Below are positions 17,475 through 26,190 of a DNA stretch of 64,000 bases, piece after piece (position 1 is the first letter of the stretch; every line of letters begins with the position of its first letter). The notes beneath the pieces are model-generated. The model was not told the DNA's origin, did not search any database, and saw only the letters and a list, made by a program, of their open reading frames with translations. The position numbers and the translations under genes are program-made. This DNA is from JAHJCW01 sp965369995 (GTDB taxonomy: Bacteria > Fidelibacterota > Marinisomatia > Marinisomatales > JAHJCW01): positions 15,520 through 79,519 of the forward strand of contig CBDURO010000002.1 in NCBI GenBank assembly GCA_965369995.1. The letters are read 5' to 3'.

Positions 17475-18478
17475 TCTATAACCTCTTCTTGCTCTTTCAT
17501 TATTTCGATTGTTTTATCTACTACTTTTGAAGAAACGTCGGATATTTTACCGATAACCTTCGCTCCCGCAGCGAATGAATGCCCTCCACCTCCAAAATAT
17601 TGAGCGATTTTATTAATTGAATAATAACCCTTAGATCTAAAATTTATCCGGCAAGAATTATCTGCATTATCGAAAATCATTACTGATACTTCCACACCTT
17701 TTATTGCTCGGGCAAAATCTGTAAAACCATCTACATCATCTTTTGTAGCATTAGCCTTTTTCATCATTTCTTTGGTGATTTTGAACCACACTAATTTACC
17801 ATTGTAAGTAAACTGTAAACTAGCGGCAACAGCAGCCAATAACTTAATTCTAGAGCGAGAGCTTGACCCATATATTTTTTGATGAATTTTTGCTGTATCT
17901 ACACCTGCTTTTATCGCATTTGCTGCGATTTCATGACAAGCCACATTTGTATTATTATAACTGAAAGAACCGGTGTCTGTCATTATTGCTATATATATTG
18001 CCTCATAGATATTTTTTGACAAACAACCGGGATCAATGGTTTTTAAATAACCATAAATCAATTCACCAGTTGCCGATGCGTTTATATCGGAAACGTTAAT
18101 TGTGAATGGATGACCATTTGGATACGGATGATGGTCAATATTCACTACTGTAGTGCCATTTTGCTGAATCACATTCCACATCCTACCGGTTCTTGTATAA
18201 TTCCCGATATCAAGTAATATGGCAAGATCAACATTCCCTAACCATTCTAAATGTTTTGCCTCTTCAAAGATTTCAAATTTATTGTCAGGGTCTAAAAATT
18301 GATATTCCTCAGGTAACCTCGAAGTAAGTAAAATACGACATTTCTTTCCTTTGGCAATTAAATGATGATATAATGCTACAATAGAACCAATACCATCCCC
18401 ATCCGGATTTTCATGTGTTGTTAACATGATAGAATCGGCTTTCTCTATTTCTTGATATATTTTTTTCCAATCAGTCAT
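17471..18478 (-). CDS. nrnA: DHH-DHHA1 phosphoesterase, NrnA-like (nanoRNase / pAp phosphatase)
   Basis: 335 residues with an N-terminal DHH domain and C-terminal DHHA1 domain and nothing else. The first metal motif is ENPDGDGIGS near residue 23, DIGN comes mid-domain, the DHH triad is in NIDHHPYPN, and the DHHA1 signature GGGGHSFAAGA is near the end. Stand-alone proteins of this shape degrade very short RNAs, 3'-phosphoadenosine-5'-phosphate, and in several bacteria the c-di-AMP product pApA. Since cdaA is in the same window, a role in clearing pApA is reasonable but inferred. It lies 64 bases after the adenosyltransferase gene and overlaps ispH. Confidence 0.82.
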   Translation of the reverse strand: MTDWKKIYQEIEKADSIMLTTHENPDGDGIGSIVALYHHLIAKGKKCRILLTSRLPEEYQFLDPDNKFEIFEEAKHLEWLGNVDLAILLDIGNYTRTGRMWNVIQQNGTTVVNIDHHPYPNGHPFTINVSDINASATGELIYGYLKTIDPGCLSKNIYEAIYIAIMTDTGSFSYNNTNVACHEIAANAIKAGVDTAKIHQKIYGSSSRSRIKLLAAVAASLQFTYNGKLVWFKITKEMMKKANATKDDVDGFTDFARAIKGVEVSVMIFDNADNSCRINFRSKGYYSINKIAQYFGGGGHSFAAGAKVIGKISDVSSKVVDKTIEIMKEQEEVID

Positions 18479-18542
18479 TTATTACTTATGCAAAACATAA
18501 AATTTACGATACTAACTATAATTATTCTACGAATATCACTAA

Positions 18543-19085
18543 CTAAAGTTTACTCCATTGATTCTCATCTATTTTATTTTTTATTACATGAAAACGAGCT
18601 AATACAAAAAGATAATCGGACAGTCGATTTAGATATTTAATCCAAATATCCCGACCGTTCTCATTTCCTACAAGTTCCACAATTTTTCGTTCTGCTCTTC
18701 GACAAATTGATCTTGCTATATGCAGTCTGGCAGAGAATTCATCTCCTCCAGGCAATATAAATTCCTTCAAGGGAGGTAATATTTTATTCATCCTTTCTAT
18801 AGTTGCTTCCATATAAAAAACCGATTCATCTCTCAGTAATTCTATATTATTATTTGGGACAGATAATTCACCACCCAAATTCATTAAATTATTTTGAATA
18901 ATATTTAATTCTTGCACTAATTCATCATCTGAAGCAGTAATTTTTACAAAACCAATAAATGAATTCAGCTCATCAACTTCACCTATACTACATATCCTTA
19001 AATCCGATTTTGATACTTTAGTACCATCTCCAAGGGAAGTAGTTCCCTTATCTCCGGTTTTTGTTGTGACTTTAGTAATTCTCAT
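18543..19085 (-). CDS. pduO: Cob(I)alamin adenosyltransferase, PduO type
   Basis: Transfers the adenosyl group of ATP to cob(I)alamin to form the coenzyme used by acyl-CoA mutases. The N-terminal ATP-binding motif TKTGDKGTTSLGDG is at residues 8-21. The helical core carries RSICRRAERKIV and the closing NRLSDYLFVLAR, all family hallmarks; 180 residues is normal. The start overlaps the end of the NhaD antiporter gene by 4 bases. An adenosylcobalamin-dependent mutase is encoded downstream in the same direction, the probable user of the product. Confidence 0.92.
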   Translation of the reverse strand: MRITKVTTKTGDKGTTSLGDGTKVSKSDLRICSIGEVDELNSFIGFVKITASDDELVQELNIIQNNLMNLGGELSVPNNNIELLRDESVFYMEATIERMNKILPPLKEFILPGGDEFSARLHIARSICRRAERKIVELVGNENGRDIWIKYLNRLSDYLFVLARFHVIKNKIDENQWSKL

Positions 19086-20515
19086 ACGAAGAATATAAAC
19101 GTAACTAATATATATAAAGGAATTAAAATAGGAATTGAGTATTTAAGCATGTATCCAAAAAAACTTGGCATTGATATATTTTGTTCTTCAGCAATCGACT
19201 TAACCATAAAATTCGGAGCATTACCTATATATGTATTTGCTCCCATAAAAACGGCACCTGCCGAGATAGCCAACAAAGTCTGATGAAACGGTCCCATTAA
19301 TTCATGAGCATTGCCCCCGGCTGTATTGAAAAACACTAAATAAGTTGGTGCATTATCCAAGAAACTCGATAAAATTCCCGTTGCCCAAAAATACATATAA
19401 TTTACCGGTTCACCATTAGTTGAAACTGAATTAATGATTGCCGACAAGGCACCTTCGGTACCTGCCTTTAAAATCGCAATTGCGGGAATTATTGTAATGA
19501 ATATTGCAGCAAATAGTTTTGCCACTTCTTGTATCGGAAACCACGTAAATTGATTTTCTTTTCTAAGAAATTTTGATGTGAATTTCCAACTTAACGCTGT
19601 CAATGAGAGTAATAAAATGTCCCGCATTAAATTAGGTAATTGCAATTCAACACTATAAACGTTGAATGAAGTATTTGGATTCCAAATTCCACTCATTAAT
19701 ACTGAAGCAATTACGCCAAGTAAAAATAGAAAGTTTATTGAGCCCTCTATACCAAGTTTTTCTTTCTTTTCAGTAACCGGCTTCTTGGAATGATCTTCCA
19801 TATTATAAAATCTACTATCAATGAAATAGAAAATGAGTGACAATGAGCCAACCATAAATAACATTGGTTTTATCATTGCTGTTGTAGTCCAAAAGAAATC
19901 CACTCCTTTTAGAAATCCTAAAAATAATGGAGGGTCACCCAAAGGAGTTAATGAGCCACCAATATTAGCAACTAAGAAAATGAAAAATACTATTACATGA
20001 ACTTTATGTTCACGATGTTGATTAGCTCTGATCAAAGGACGAATCAGGAGCATAGCTGCGCCTGTTGTACCCATCCAACTTGCTAATATTGTACCAATTA
20101 AGATAATGATTAAGTTCAGTATCGGAGTACCTACCAATGTACCTTTTAATCGAATTCCACCGGAAATTGTAAATAGGGAAAGTAATAGTATTATAAACGG
20201 AATGTAATCTAAAAGAACAATATGAAGAACTTCATAAAGTGTTACGGAAAGTCCTTCCACAATTAAAAATGGAAATACAAATGTCAACGCCCAAAAAAAT
20301 GAAACTTTACCAAAATTATTATGCCAAAAATGTGGTGCGACTAATGGCATTATCGCTATTGATAACAAAATTCCTGCAAATGGTATTGTCCATAAAATTG
20401 TTAATGTTGTTCCATCAACATGAGGGACAGAATGGACATCCTGTCCTCCGGATGCTAAAACAATATTTGCAGCAAAAATAATAATCGATATGATACTAAT
20501 TCGAAATATTTTCAT
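19082..20515 (-). CDS. nhaD: NhaD-type sodium:proton antiporter
   Basis: Exchanges cytoplasmic sodium for protons across the inner membrane. 477 residues with an N-terminal signal-like segment and about 11-12 further hydrophobic helices. The ion-transporter superfamily motif region TGAAMLLIRPLIRAN is followed by the diagnostic NIGGSLTPLGDPPLFLGFLKG. FLDNAPTYLVFFN and GANTYIGNAPNFMVK occur in the second repeat, as in NhaD of halophiles and marine bacteria. It stands at the start of a long minus-strand run that includes the adenosyltransferase. It faces away from nqrM and lies close to the Na+-NQR genes, consistent with sodium cycling. Confidence 0.9.
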   Translation of the reverse strand: MKIFRISIISIIIFAANIVLASGGQDVHSVPHVDGTTLTILWTIPFAGILLSIAIMPLVAPHFWHNNFGKVSFFWALTFVFPFLIVEGLSVTLYEVLHIVLLDYIPFIILLLSLFTISGGIRLKGTLVGTPILNLIIILIGTILASWMGTTGAAMLLIRPLIRANQHREHKVHVIVFFIFLVANIGGSLTPLGDPPLFLGFLKGVDFFWTTTAMIKPMLFMVGSLSLIFYFIDSRFYNMEDHSKKPVTEKKEKLGIEGSINFLFLLGVIASVLMSGIWNPNTSFNVYSVELQLPNLMRDILLLSLTALSWKFTSKFLRKENQFTWFPIQEVAKLFAAIFITIIPAIAILKAGTEGALSAIINSVSTNGEPVNYMYFWATGILSSFLDNAPTYLVFFNTAGGNAHELMGPFHQTLLAISAGAVFMGANTYIGNAPNFMVKSIAEEQNISMPSFFGYMLKYSIPILIPLYILVTFIFFV

Positions 20516-20651
20516 TTATTAAACCGATAGATTTTTCATCGTTATTCATTAAAATATATAAGATACAAATTACACTTATTAATAGAATATTTATATAAAA
20601 ATCATTCTAATTATTGTGGAACATTATCAGAATATTTTGGTAATATCATTT

Positions 20652-20807
20652 ATGAATATATTGATTGGAATTATAGCTATTGCTGTCGTCATTTTCATTT
20701 TAGGGATTGGTACATTTCTTGGTGGGAAGCAACTTAATACCACTTGCAGCGGTGAAGAATCCTGTTCAGTTTGTGGTGGCGATACCGAAAAATGTGAGAA
20801 TATATAA
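20652..20807 (+). CDS. nqrM: Small NqrM-like protein (Na+-NQR maturation factor, DUF539 type)
   Basis: A 51-residue protein: one membrane helix at about 3-22, then a short cytoplasmic tail with four cysteines (residues 32, 38, 41 and 48; TTCSGEESCSVCGGDTEKC). NqrM proteins have this shape, a single helix plus a cysteine-bearing tail, and are needed to build the iron centre between NqrD and NqrE. It is one of the few plus-strand genes and converges on apbE, the last gene of the nqr run, with 17 bases between stops. I chose ATG 20652 over a GTG at 20616, because the hydrophobic helix starts there. Neither start has a strong ribosome site. Family assignment rests on shape and location. Confidence 0.62.
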   Translation: MNILIGIIAIAVVIFILGIGTFLGGKQLNTTCSGEESCSVCGGDTEKCENI

Positions 20808-20824
20808 TTCAAAGTAAGTCAGAA

Positions 20825-21880
20825 TCAATTCTTCACCCATCCAAAACTCTCAACGCTATTAAACTTATTTTCATCCATCCTAATAATTATCATAGCTTCA
20901 ACTTCTTCCAACAAGTTAACTAATACAATACCTTCCTTTCCCATAACCATCAATGCTGTAGCTAAAGCATCTGCCGTCATACAATTTTGCGCTATAACCG
21001 ATGCCGATGCCACATGGTTTTGCGTTGGGTAACCTGTTACCGGATCGATAGTATGCGAAAACAATTTTCCGTTATATTTAAAGTAATTTCGGTAATCACC
21101 GGATGTAGCTAAAGCTTTATTATCTAATGATATAACCGCTTGCAATTCTGTACCAGGCATCATATCTAATATTGGTTTATCAATTCCAATTTTCCAATAA
21201 TTGCCCTCATTATTGTAACCCGAACAGCGAACTTCTCCACCAATCTCGACTAATATATCAGTAAATCCCAAATCTCTTAATAATTCAAATATTACATCCA
21301 CGCCATATCCTTTTGCAATGGCGTTTAAATCAATTTTGATATTAGAATTTACCTTTTTAATAGAATTTTTTCCAACTGCAATATTTTTAAATCCAATGGA
21401 TTGTATGGTTTCTTCTATTTCCTGACCAGTTGGTGGCTGCCAAGTATTTGGCTCAAAATCTTTACCAAATCCCCACAATTCCACAATAGGACCGACAGTA
21501 ATATCAAAAGCACCTTCAGTCAATCGCGATATTTCCTGCGCCATTACGATTACATCATAAAAATCAGTTGATATCGTAAACCAATCTTTACTTGTTAGCC
21601 GGTTAAACCGGCTTATTTCACTGTCAGGAATATAAGTTGACATTTGTTGATTCACGGTTTGTAATGCCGAATCAATTTTGCTTTTAACATTATTAATATG
21701 TTGTAGTTTTTTATCAATAATTTTTATGGAATAAGTTGTACCCATTGTATTACCATTGATAGAAACAGTCTTATTCTGACTTTTACATCCAATAAATAAT
21801 AAAATTAGAACAAAAAAGCCCAACCAAAGCTGAGCTTTTTTAATAAATAAAAAATTCTTCTGTTTAACCAAACTTATCAT
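20825..21880 (-). CDS. apbE: FAD:protein FMN transferase (lipoprotein)
   Basis: Attaches FMN covalently to threonines of NqrB and NqrC (and related flavoproteins) using FAD. The first 32 residues form a lipoprotein signal ending in LFIGC (Cys32). The ApbE domain follows with NTMGTTYSIKI, FDITVGPIVELWGFG, KIDLNAIAKGYGVD, VEIGGEVRCSG, the SHTIDPVTGYP loop and MTADALATALMVMG. The start at ATG 21880 overlaps nqrF by 17 bases, so it is part of the nqr transcript, a common arrangement. The RNA of its signal-peptide codons forms a strong hairpin (see 21812-21841). Confidence 0.95.
   Translation of the reverse strand: MISLVKQKNFLFIKKAQLWLGFFVLILLFIGCKSQNKTVSINGNTMGTTYSIKIIDKKLQHINNVKSKIDSALQTVNQQMSTYIPDSEISRFNRLTSKDWFTISTDFYDVIVMAQEISRLTEGAFDITVGPIVELWGFGKDFEPNTWQPPTGQEIEETIQSIGFKNIAVGKNSIKKVNSNIKIDLNAIAKGYGVDVIFELLRDLGFTDILVEIGGEVRCSGYNNEGNYWKIGIDKPILDMMPGTELQAVISLDNKALATSGDYRNYFKYNGKLFSHTIDPVTGYPTQNHVASASVIAQNCMTADALATALMVMGKEGIVLVNLLEEVEAMIIIRMDENKFNSVESFGWVKN
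21812..21841 (-). terminator. Terminator-like hairpin inside the start of apbE
   Basis: On the minus strand an 11-base arm AAAAAAGCTCA and its partner TGGGCTTTTTT are separated by an 8-base loop. They pair fully in RNA with one G-U wobble, and the stem ends in a U run. The plus-strand version has a C-A mismatch, so the structure favours the coding direction. It lies wholly within the apbE signal-peptide codons, about 40-70 bases into the gene. It could reduce read-through from nqrF, or be a coding coincidence (Lys-Lys... Phe-Phe codons). Confidence 0.4.
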
Positions 21881-23090
21881 AAGCTATCATTTCCGGTTCC
21901 ACACCAAGATCATACAACATTTTATCAACAGCATCGATCATTGGTGGCGGACCGCACATATAATATTCAATTTCAGTGGGGTCATCATGATCTTTTAATA
22001 TACTATCATATAAAATTTGATGGATAAAACCAACCGAACCTTTCCAATTATCTTCTTCTAATGGTTCAGAAAGTCCTACTTGATACGAGAAATTTGGGAA
22101 TTTCTTTTCTAATTCTTTAAATTCATCGTCATAAAACATTTCGCGCAACGATCGTGCTCCATACCAAAATGATATTTTCCGGTCAGATTTATTTGTTTTT
22201 AACAAATCATATAAATGACTACGCATTGGTGCCATTCCGGCGCCACCGCCGATGAATACCATTTCTCTATCGGTATCTCTGGTATAAAATTCACCATAAG
22301 GACCTGACACTTCCACATTGTCCCCGGGTTTCAAATTAAAAATATATGATGATGCTATTCCGGGCGGTACATCAGGAGCCCAAGGTGGTGGTGAAGCAAT
22401 TCTGACATTCAGCATAATTTTATTGCCTTCTGCGGGATAACTTGCCATTGAGTATGCTCGAATTACTTCTTCGTCATTTACAGCCTGATAACGCCACATA
22501 TCGTATTTATCCCAATCTCCGCGATATTCTTCTTCTATATCAAAATCAGAATATTTTAATTTATAGGAAGGAACCTCGATCTGAATGTAACCACCGGCAC
22601 GATAATCCATTTCTGCACCCGGTGGTAATTCTATAATCAATTCTTTAATAAAAGTAGCAACATTATAATTTGAAATAACTTTGCATGTATATTTTTTAAT
22701 ATTAAAGATTTCATCCGGGATTCTGATTTTCAAATCTTGTTTAATTTTTACCTGACAAGCTAAACGCCAATAATCAGCAGCTTCTTTACGACCAATGCTA
22801 CCCGTTTCGGTTGGTAAAATATCACCGGCGCCATCAATTACCTGACATTTACACTGGGCACAGGTCCCCTGTCCACCACAAGCCGATGGTAAAAATATTT
22901 CATTCCCCGATAACGCACTTAACAAAGTAGAACCCGGACGAACTGTTATAGATTTATCCTTATCCTCATTGATCTCAATTTGTACATCGCCTTGCGGCAA
23001 TAATTTGCTTCCGGCAAAATTTAGTAAAATTACTAATAGCAGAATCAATGCTGTAAAAAATATTACTCCAATTAGTGCAGTCCCCATCAT
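21864..23090 (-). CDS. nqrF: Na+-translocating NADH:quinone reductase subunit F
   Basis: Entry point of electrons from NADH into Na+-NQR. One N-terminal membrane helix (about 4-26) is followed by a ferredoxin-like domain with 2Fe-2S cysteines 71, 77, 80 and 112 (ACGGQGTCAQCKC, ACQVK). The FAD domain (RAYSMAS) and the NADH domain (GGGAGMAPMRSHL, YMCGPPPMIDAV) come next. At 408 residues it is standard length. It sits 11 bases after nqrE and overlaps apbE. Confidence 0.97.
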   Translation of the reverse strand: MMGTALIGVIFFTALILLLVILLNFAGSKLLPQGDVQIEINEDKDKSITVRPGSTLLSALSGNEIFLPSACGGQGTCAQCKCQVIDGAGDILPTETGSIGRKEAADYWRLACQVKIKQDLKIRIPDEIFNIKKYTCKVISNYNVATFIKELIIELPPGAEMDYRAGGYIQIEVPSYKLKYSDFDIEEEYRGDWDKYDMWRYQAVNDEEVIRAYSMASYPAEGNKIMLNVRIASPPPWAPDVPPGIASSYIFNLKPGDNVEVSGPYGEFYTRDTDREMVFIGGGAGMAPMRSHLYDLLKTNKSDRKISFWYGARSLREMFYDDEFKELEKKFPNFSYQVGLSEPLEEDNWKGSVGFIHQILYDSILKDHDDPTEIEYYMCGPPPMIDAVDKMLYDLGVEPEMIAYDKFG

Positions 23091-23101
23091 TTTTCCATTC
23101 C

Positions 23102-23713
23102 CTATAAATCGATACCGGAAAAAGCCATAAAAGCCATTGATAATAAACCGGTTAAAAGCATGGTTATTCCTAATCCTCGCAACCCTTTTGGAACATCGGC
23201 ATAGCGCAATTTATGGCGGATTGCCGCCATTGATGCAATTGCCAAAAAGAATCCCAAACCGGAACCGACTCCAAAAACTGTGGACTCGCCCAAAGTATAT
23301 TGCCGCTCAACTAAGAAAAGAGAGCCGCCTAAAATGGCGCAATTAACAGCAATTAGCGGCAAGAAAATTCCAAGACTTAGATACAATCCCGGTAAAAATC
23401 TATCCATAATCATTTCTACTAATTGTACCATTGCTGCAATTACTGCAATAAATGCGATGAAATTCAAATAGCTCAGATCAATTTCAGGTAATCCCGCCCA
23501 CGCTAAGGCACCTTCTTCTAAAAAATAATGATGCAATGCCCAGTTAACCGGCGCTGTTATCGTTAAAACGAAAACTACTGCTAATCCCAATCCAATAGAG
23601 GTGTCAACTTTTTTTGATATGGCGAGGAATGAACACATTCCCAAAAAATATGCTAATAGAATATTTTCTACAAAAATTGACTTAACTAATAATGATAAAT
23701 AATGCTCTAACAC
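23102..23713 (-). CDS. nqrE: Na+-translocating NADH:quinone reductase subunit E
   Basis: Inner-membrane subunit with six hydrophobic helices in 203 residues. It holds one half of the cysteine-ligated iron site shared with NqrD (FLGMCSFLAIS near residue 26 and VNCAILGGSLF near 120). It begins typically with LVKSIFVENILLAYFLG. One base separates it from nqrD, and its glycine-rich end GLGITMLLTGL matches the family. Confidently part of the complete nqrABCDEF set. Confidence 0.97.
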   Translation of the reverse strand: MLEHYLSLLVKSIFVENILLAYFLGMCSFLAISKKVDTSIGLGLAVVFVLTITAPVNWALHHYFLEEGALAWAGLPEIDLSYLNFIAFIAVIAAMVQLVEMIMDRFLPGLYLSLGIFLPLIAVNCAILGGSLFLVERQYTLGESTVFGVGSGLGFFLAIASMAAIRHKLRYADVPKGLRGLGITMLLTGLLSMAFMAFSGIDL

Positions 23714-23714
23714 A

Positions 23715-24341
23715 TTAAGCCTCTTCGTATTTTGTTATTGACCGTTGGAACCATATAATCAATCCAAGGATTACAAATGCACCCGGTGACAACACAAATA
23801 AACCAACATTAAGATAGCCGGCATCATAAAATGATTGCGGAATAATTTGCAAATTTAAGATTGTACCACTACCCAATATTTCACGGAAAAATGCTACGGC
23901 TATCAAATACATACCGTAACCAGAAGCATTACCCAAACCATCTAAAAAGGCTTTCCCCGGTTTATTTTGCATAGCAAATGCTTCGGCCCGACCCATAACA
24001 ATGCAATTTGTAATTATAAGTCCGACGAATACTGATAATTGTTTACTAATGTCATATAGATAAGCTTTTAATATCTGATCGGTTAATATTACCAAGGATG
24101 CAATTACAGTAAGCATAACAATAATTCTGACGCGACCGGGAATAAATTTTCGCAATAATGCGATAATCGTATTCGACATAGTGAGAACAAATATTACAGC
24201 GAGCGTCATTACAATTGCCGTTTCCATTTTTACGGTGACTGCGAGAGCAGAGCAAATTCCTAAAACCTGAGCAGAAATTGGATTATTACTGATCATAGGA
24301 TCAGTCAACACAAGCTTTGATTTTTTACTTAATATACTCAT
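23715..24341 (-). CDS. nqrD: Na+-translocating NADH:quinone reductase subunit D
   Basis: Inner-membrane subunit of 208 residues with six helices, homologous to NqrE. It carries the paired cysteines for the membrane iron centre (QVLGICSALAV and LIITNCIVMGRAEAFA). It also has the family segment GLGNASGYGMYLIAVAF. Its start overlaps the nqrC stop by 4 bases, pointing to coupled translation. Confidence 0.97.
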   Translation of the reverse strand: MSILSKKSKLVLTDPMISNNPISAQVLGICSALAVTVKMETAIVMTLAVIFVLTMSNTIIALLRKFIPGRVRIIVMLTVIASLVILTDQILKAYLYDISKQLSVFVGLIITNCIVMGRAEAFAMQNKPGKAFLDGLGNASGYGMYLIAVAFFREILGSGTILNLQIIPQSFYDAGYLNVGLFVLSPGAFVILGLIIWFQRSITKYEEA

Positions 24342-25024
24342 TCTATAACATCCTCACCTGCTTTAACCCTATCCAAGAATGGTTTATACATATTTAAATC
24401 GCGGGCAATAAATTTATTCATCCCTCTTCCCGTTAGCGTAGAGCCCGATATTCCATCTACTTGATGTATTGCATTTATATTATTTTTGTTAACTTGTCCT
24501 TTTACAATTTCAATACTGACTAATTCACCTACTTCATTATAAATACGTTTTCCTTTATAATTAGAAGTAAACCACTCTTTTTCCAATTCTCCGCCAAGTC
24601 CGGGCGTCTCACCATGTTGATAAAAAGTTATCCCTTTCACAGTTTTTCCATCCGGTTCTATTGCAATATATCCATATATAGTCGACCAAAGTCCTTTACC
24701 TGATATCGGTATGGAGTAACCTGTTGGTTGCGCTCCGTCCGTCGCGATATATACACTTAACGCACCATCATCGGATTTCATTCCGCTTTCATCGATATTC
24801 AAGGTTGTTATTTCTTCGTCATATAATTTTTGAATATCACTTTGAGAAAGTTTTTGAGATTGATCAGCAGGAATATTCAGCGAACTCAAAATATTCTTTT
24901 TCATATCAATTTCAATATTGAAATCTTGTTTATCTTTCAATGATGCTGCAGCAAATGATAATATAAATCCTAGAATTATGGTAATTCCCGCCATAAATGA
25001 TATAACGTATAAATTACTTCGCAT
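24338..25024 (-). CDS. nqrC: Na+-translocating NADH:quinone reductase subunit C
   Basis: Carries a covalent FMN in the periplasm-facing domain. One N-terminal helix (about 4-27) and an FMN-binding domain are present. The flavinylation motif reads DGISGSTLTG, with Thr196 the expected attachment site; serine replaces the usual alanine of SGAT. GETPGLGGELEKEWF is also typical. I set the start at ATG 25022-25024 (228 residues, beginning MRSNLYVISF), which has AAGGATG about 9 bases upstream. A longer reading starts 66 bases earlier, inside nqrB, and adds unrelated residues. It overlaps nqrB by 11 bases. Confidence 0.95.
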   Translation of the reverse strand: MRSNLYVISFMAGITIILGFILSFAAASLKDKQDFNIEIDMKKNILSSLNIPADQSQKLSQSDIQKLYDEEITTLNIDESGMKSDDGALSVYIATDGAQPTGYSIPISGKGLWSTIYGYIAIEPDGKTVKGITFYQHGETPGLGGELEKEWFTSNYKGKRIYNEVGELVSIEIVKGQVNKNNINAIHQVDGISGSTLTGRGMNKFIARDLNMYKPFLDRVKAGEDVIE

Positions 25025-26189
25025 AGCGGGCCATCCTTTTCTTAATATTTCCCTTAACAACAAAGTAATCAATAAGTGGCGCGAAGGCATTCATCAATAA
25101 AATTGCTAACATTGTACCTTCAGGATAGGCGGGATTCATTGAACGAATAATAACAGTCAAGAAACCGATCATAAAACCATAAATCCATCGACCGCGATTC
25201 GTATATGCTGCAGAAACCGGATCGGTCGCCATAAATACCGTTCCAAATAAAAATCCACCCATAACCAAATGATAATGAGCAGGTAAAGTCAACATAGTAT
25301 TAGTCGAATTACCCGCTAATAAATTAGTAACTATGGCAGTAACAACTAATCCAATAATCGAGCCGGCAATAATGCGCCATGAGCCAATTTTAGTATAAAT
25401 TAATATTGCTGCACCGATCAATATCGCTATAGCAGATGTTTCTCCCACTGAACCGGGAATCCACCCTATAAACATATTTAACCAAGAATAATCAAACTGC
25501 TGAAATCCGCTCAATAAGGTAACAGCATCAGCGCCGGTTTGCGCTGCAGATACGGCAAGAGGTGTGGCACCTGAAAAACCATCAACAGCTTTTACCCATA
25601 CTTCATCACCCGATATATTACCGGGATAAGCAAAGAATAAAAATGCCCTTGTTACTAATGCCGGATTGAATATATTCTTTCCGGTTCCGCCAAAAATCAT
25701 CTTCCCAATTACCATGCCAAAACTTGTTGCAACAACAACTTGCCATAACGGAATAGTCGGTGGAAGAATTAATGGGATCAACCAACCGGTTACAAAAAAT
25801 CCTTCATCAACTTCCTGCTTACGAATAATTGGGAACAACAATTCCCAAAAGAAACCGGTTGCATACGCAATTATCATTATAGGTAAATATGATTGCAATC
25901 CTACCCAAAAATTAGCTAACCAACTTTGAGATATTCCCATGGCCAATGCTTGCTGGTAACCGGTATTTACAATACCAAATATCGTAGCAGGAATCAAAGC
26001 GACAAGTACAATAATCATCGTCCGTTTGAGGTCTAAACTATCACGAATATGAGGACCTGATTTTGTTTGTTCATCAGTCCAAAAAGTGAGCGTATCAACT
26101 GCCTCAAAAAACGGAAAAAATCTACTCAGCTTGCCACCTTCAGCAAAATGTGGATGAGCTTTTTTATAAATATTCCTTAAAATTTTCAT
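25014..26189 (-). CDS. nqrB: Na+-translocating NADH:quinone reductase subunit B
   Basis: Largest membrane subunit, about ten helices in 391 residues. It binds riboflavin and a covalent FMN and takes part in sodium translocation. The flavinylation motif DGFSGATPLA is intact, with Thr209 as the attachment residue. Other signatures are KNIFNPALVTRAFLFFAYPG near the middle, then FATDPVSA-like FMATDPVSAAYTN and WIYGFMIGFLTVIIR close to the end. One base separates it from nqrA. The substrate of ApbE encoded in the same run. Confidence 0.97.
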   Translation of the reverse strand: MKILRNIYKKAHPHFAEGGKLSRFFPFFEAVDTLTFWTDEQTKSGPHIRDSLDLKRTMIIVLVALIPATIFGIVNTGYQQALAMGISQSWLANFWVGLQSYLPIMIIAYATGFFWELLFPIIRKQEVDEGFFVTGWLIPLILPPTIPLWQVVVATSFGMVIGKMIFGGTGKNIFNPALVTRAFLFFAYPGNISGDEVWVKAVDGFSGATPLAVSAAQTGADAVTLLSGFQQFDYSWLNMFIGWIPGSVGETSAIAILIGAAILIYTKIGSWRIIAGSIIGLVVTAIVTNLLAGNSTNTMLTLPAHYHLVMGGFLFGTVFMATDPVSAAYTNRGRWIYGFMIGFLTVIIRSMNPAYPEGTMLAILLMNAFAPLIDYFVVKGNIKKRMARYAK

Positions 26190-26190
26190 C

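Noticed and set aside
25025..25090. Longer N-terminus for nqrC
   Set aside because: The extra residues overlap nqrB and precede the normal membrane helix; ATG 25024 has a good ribosome site.
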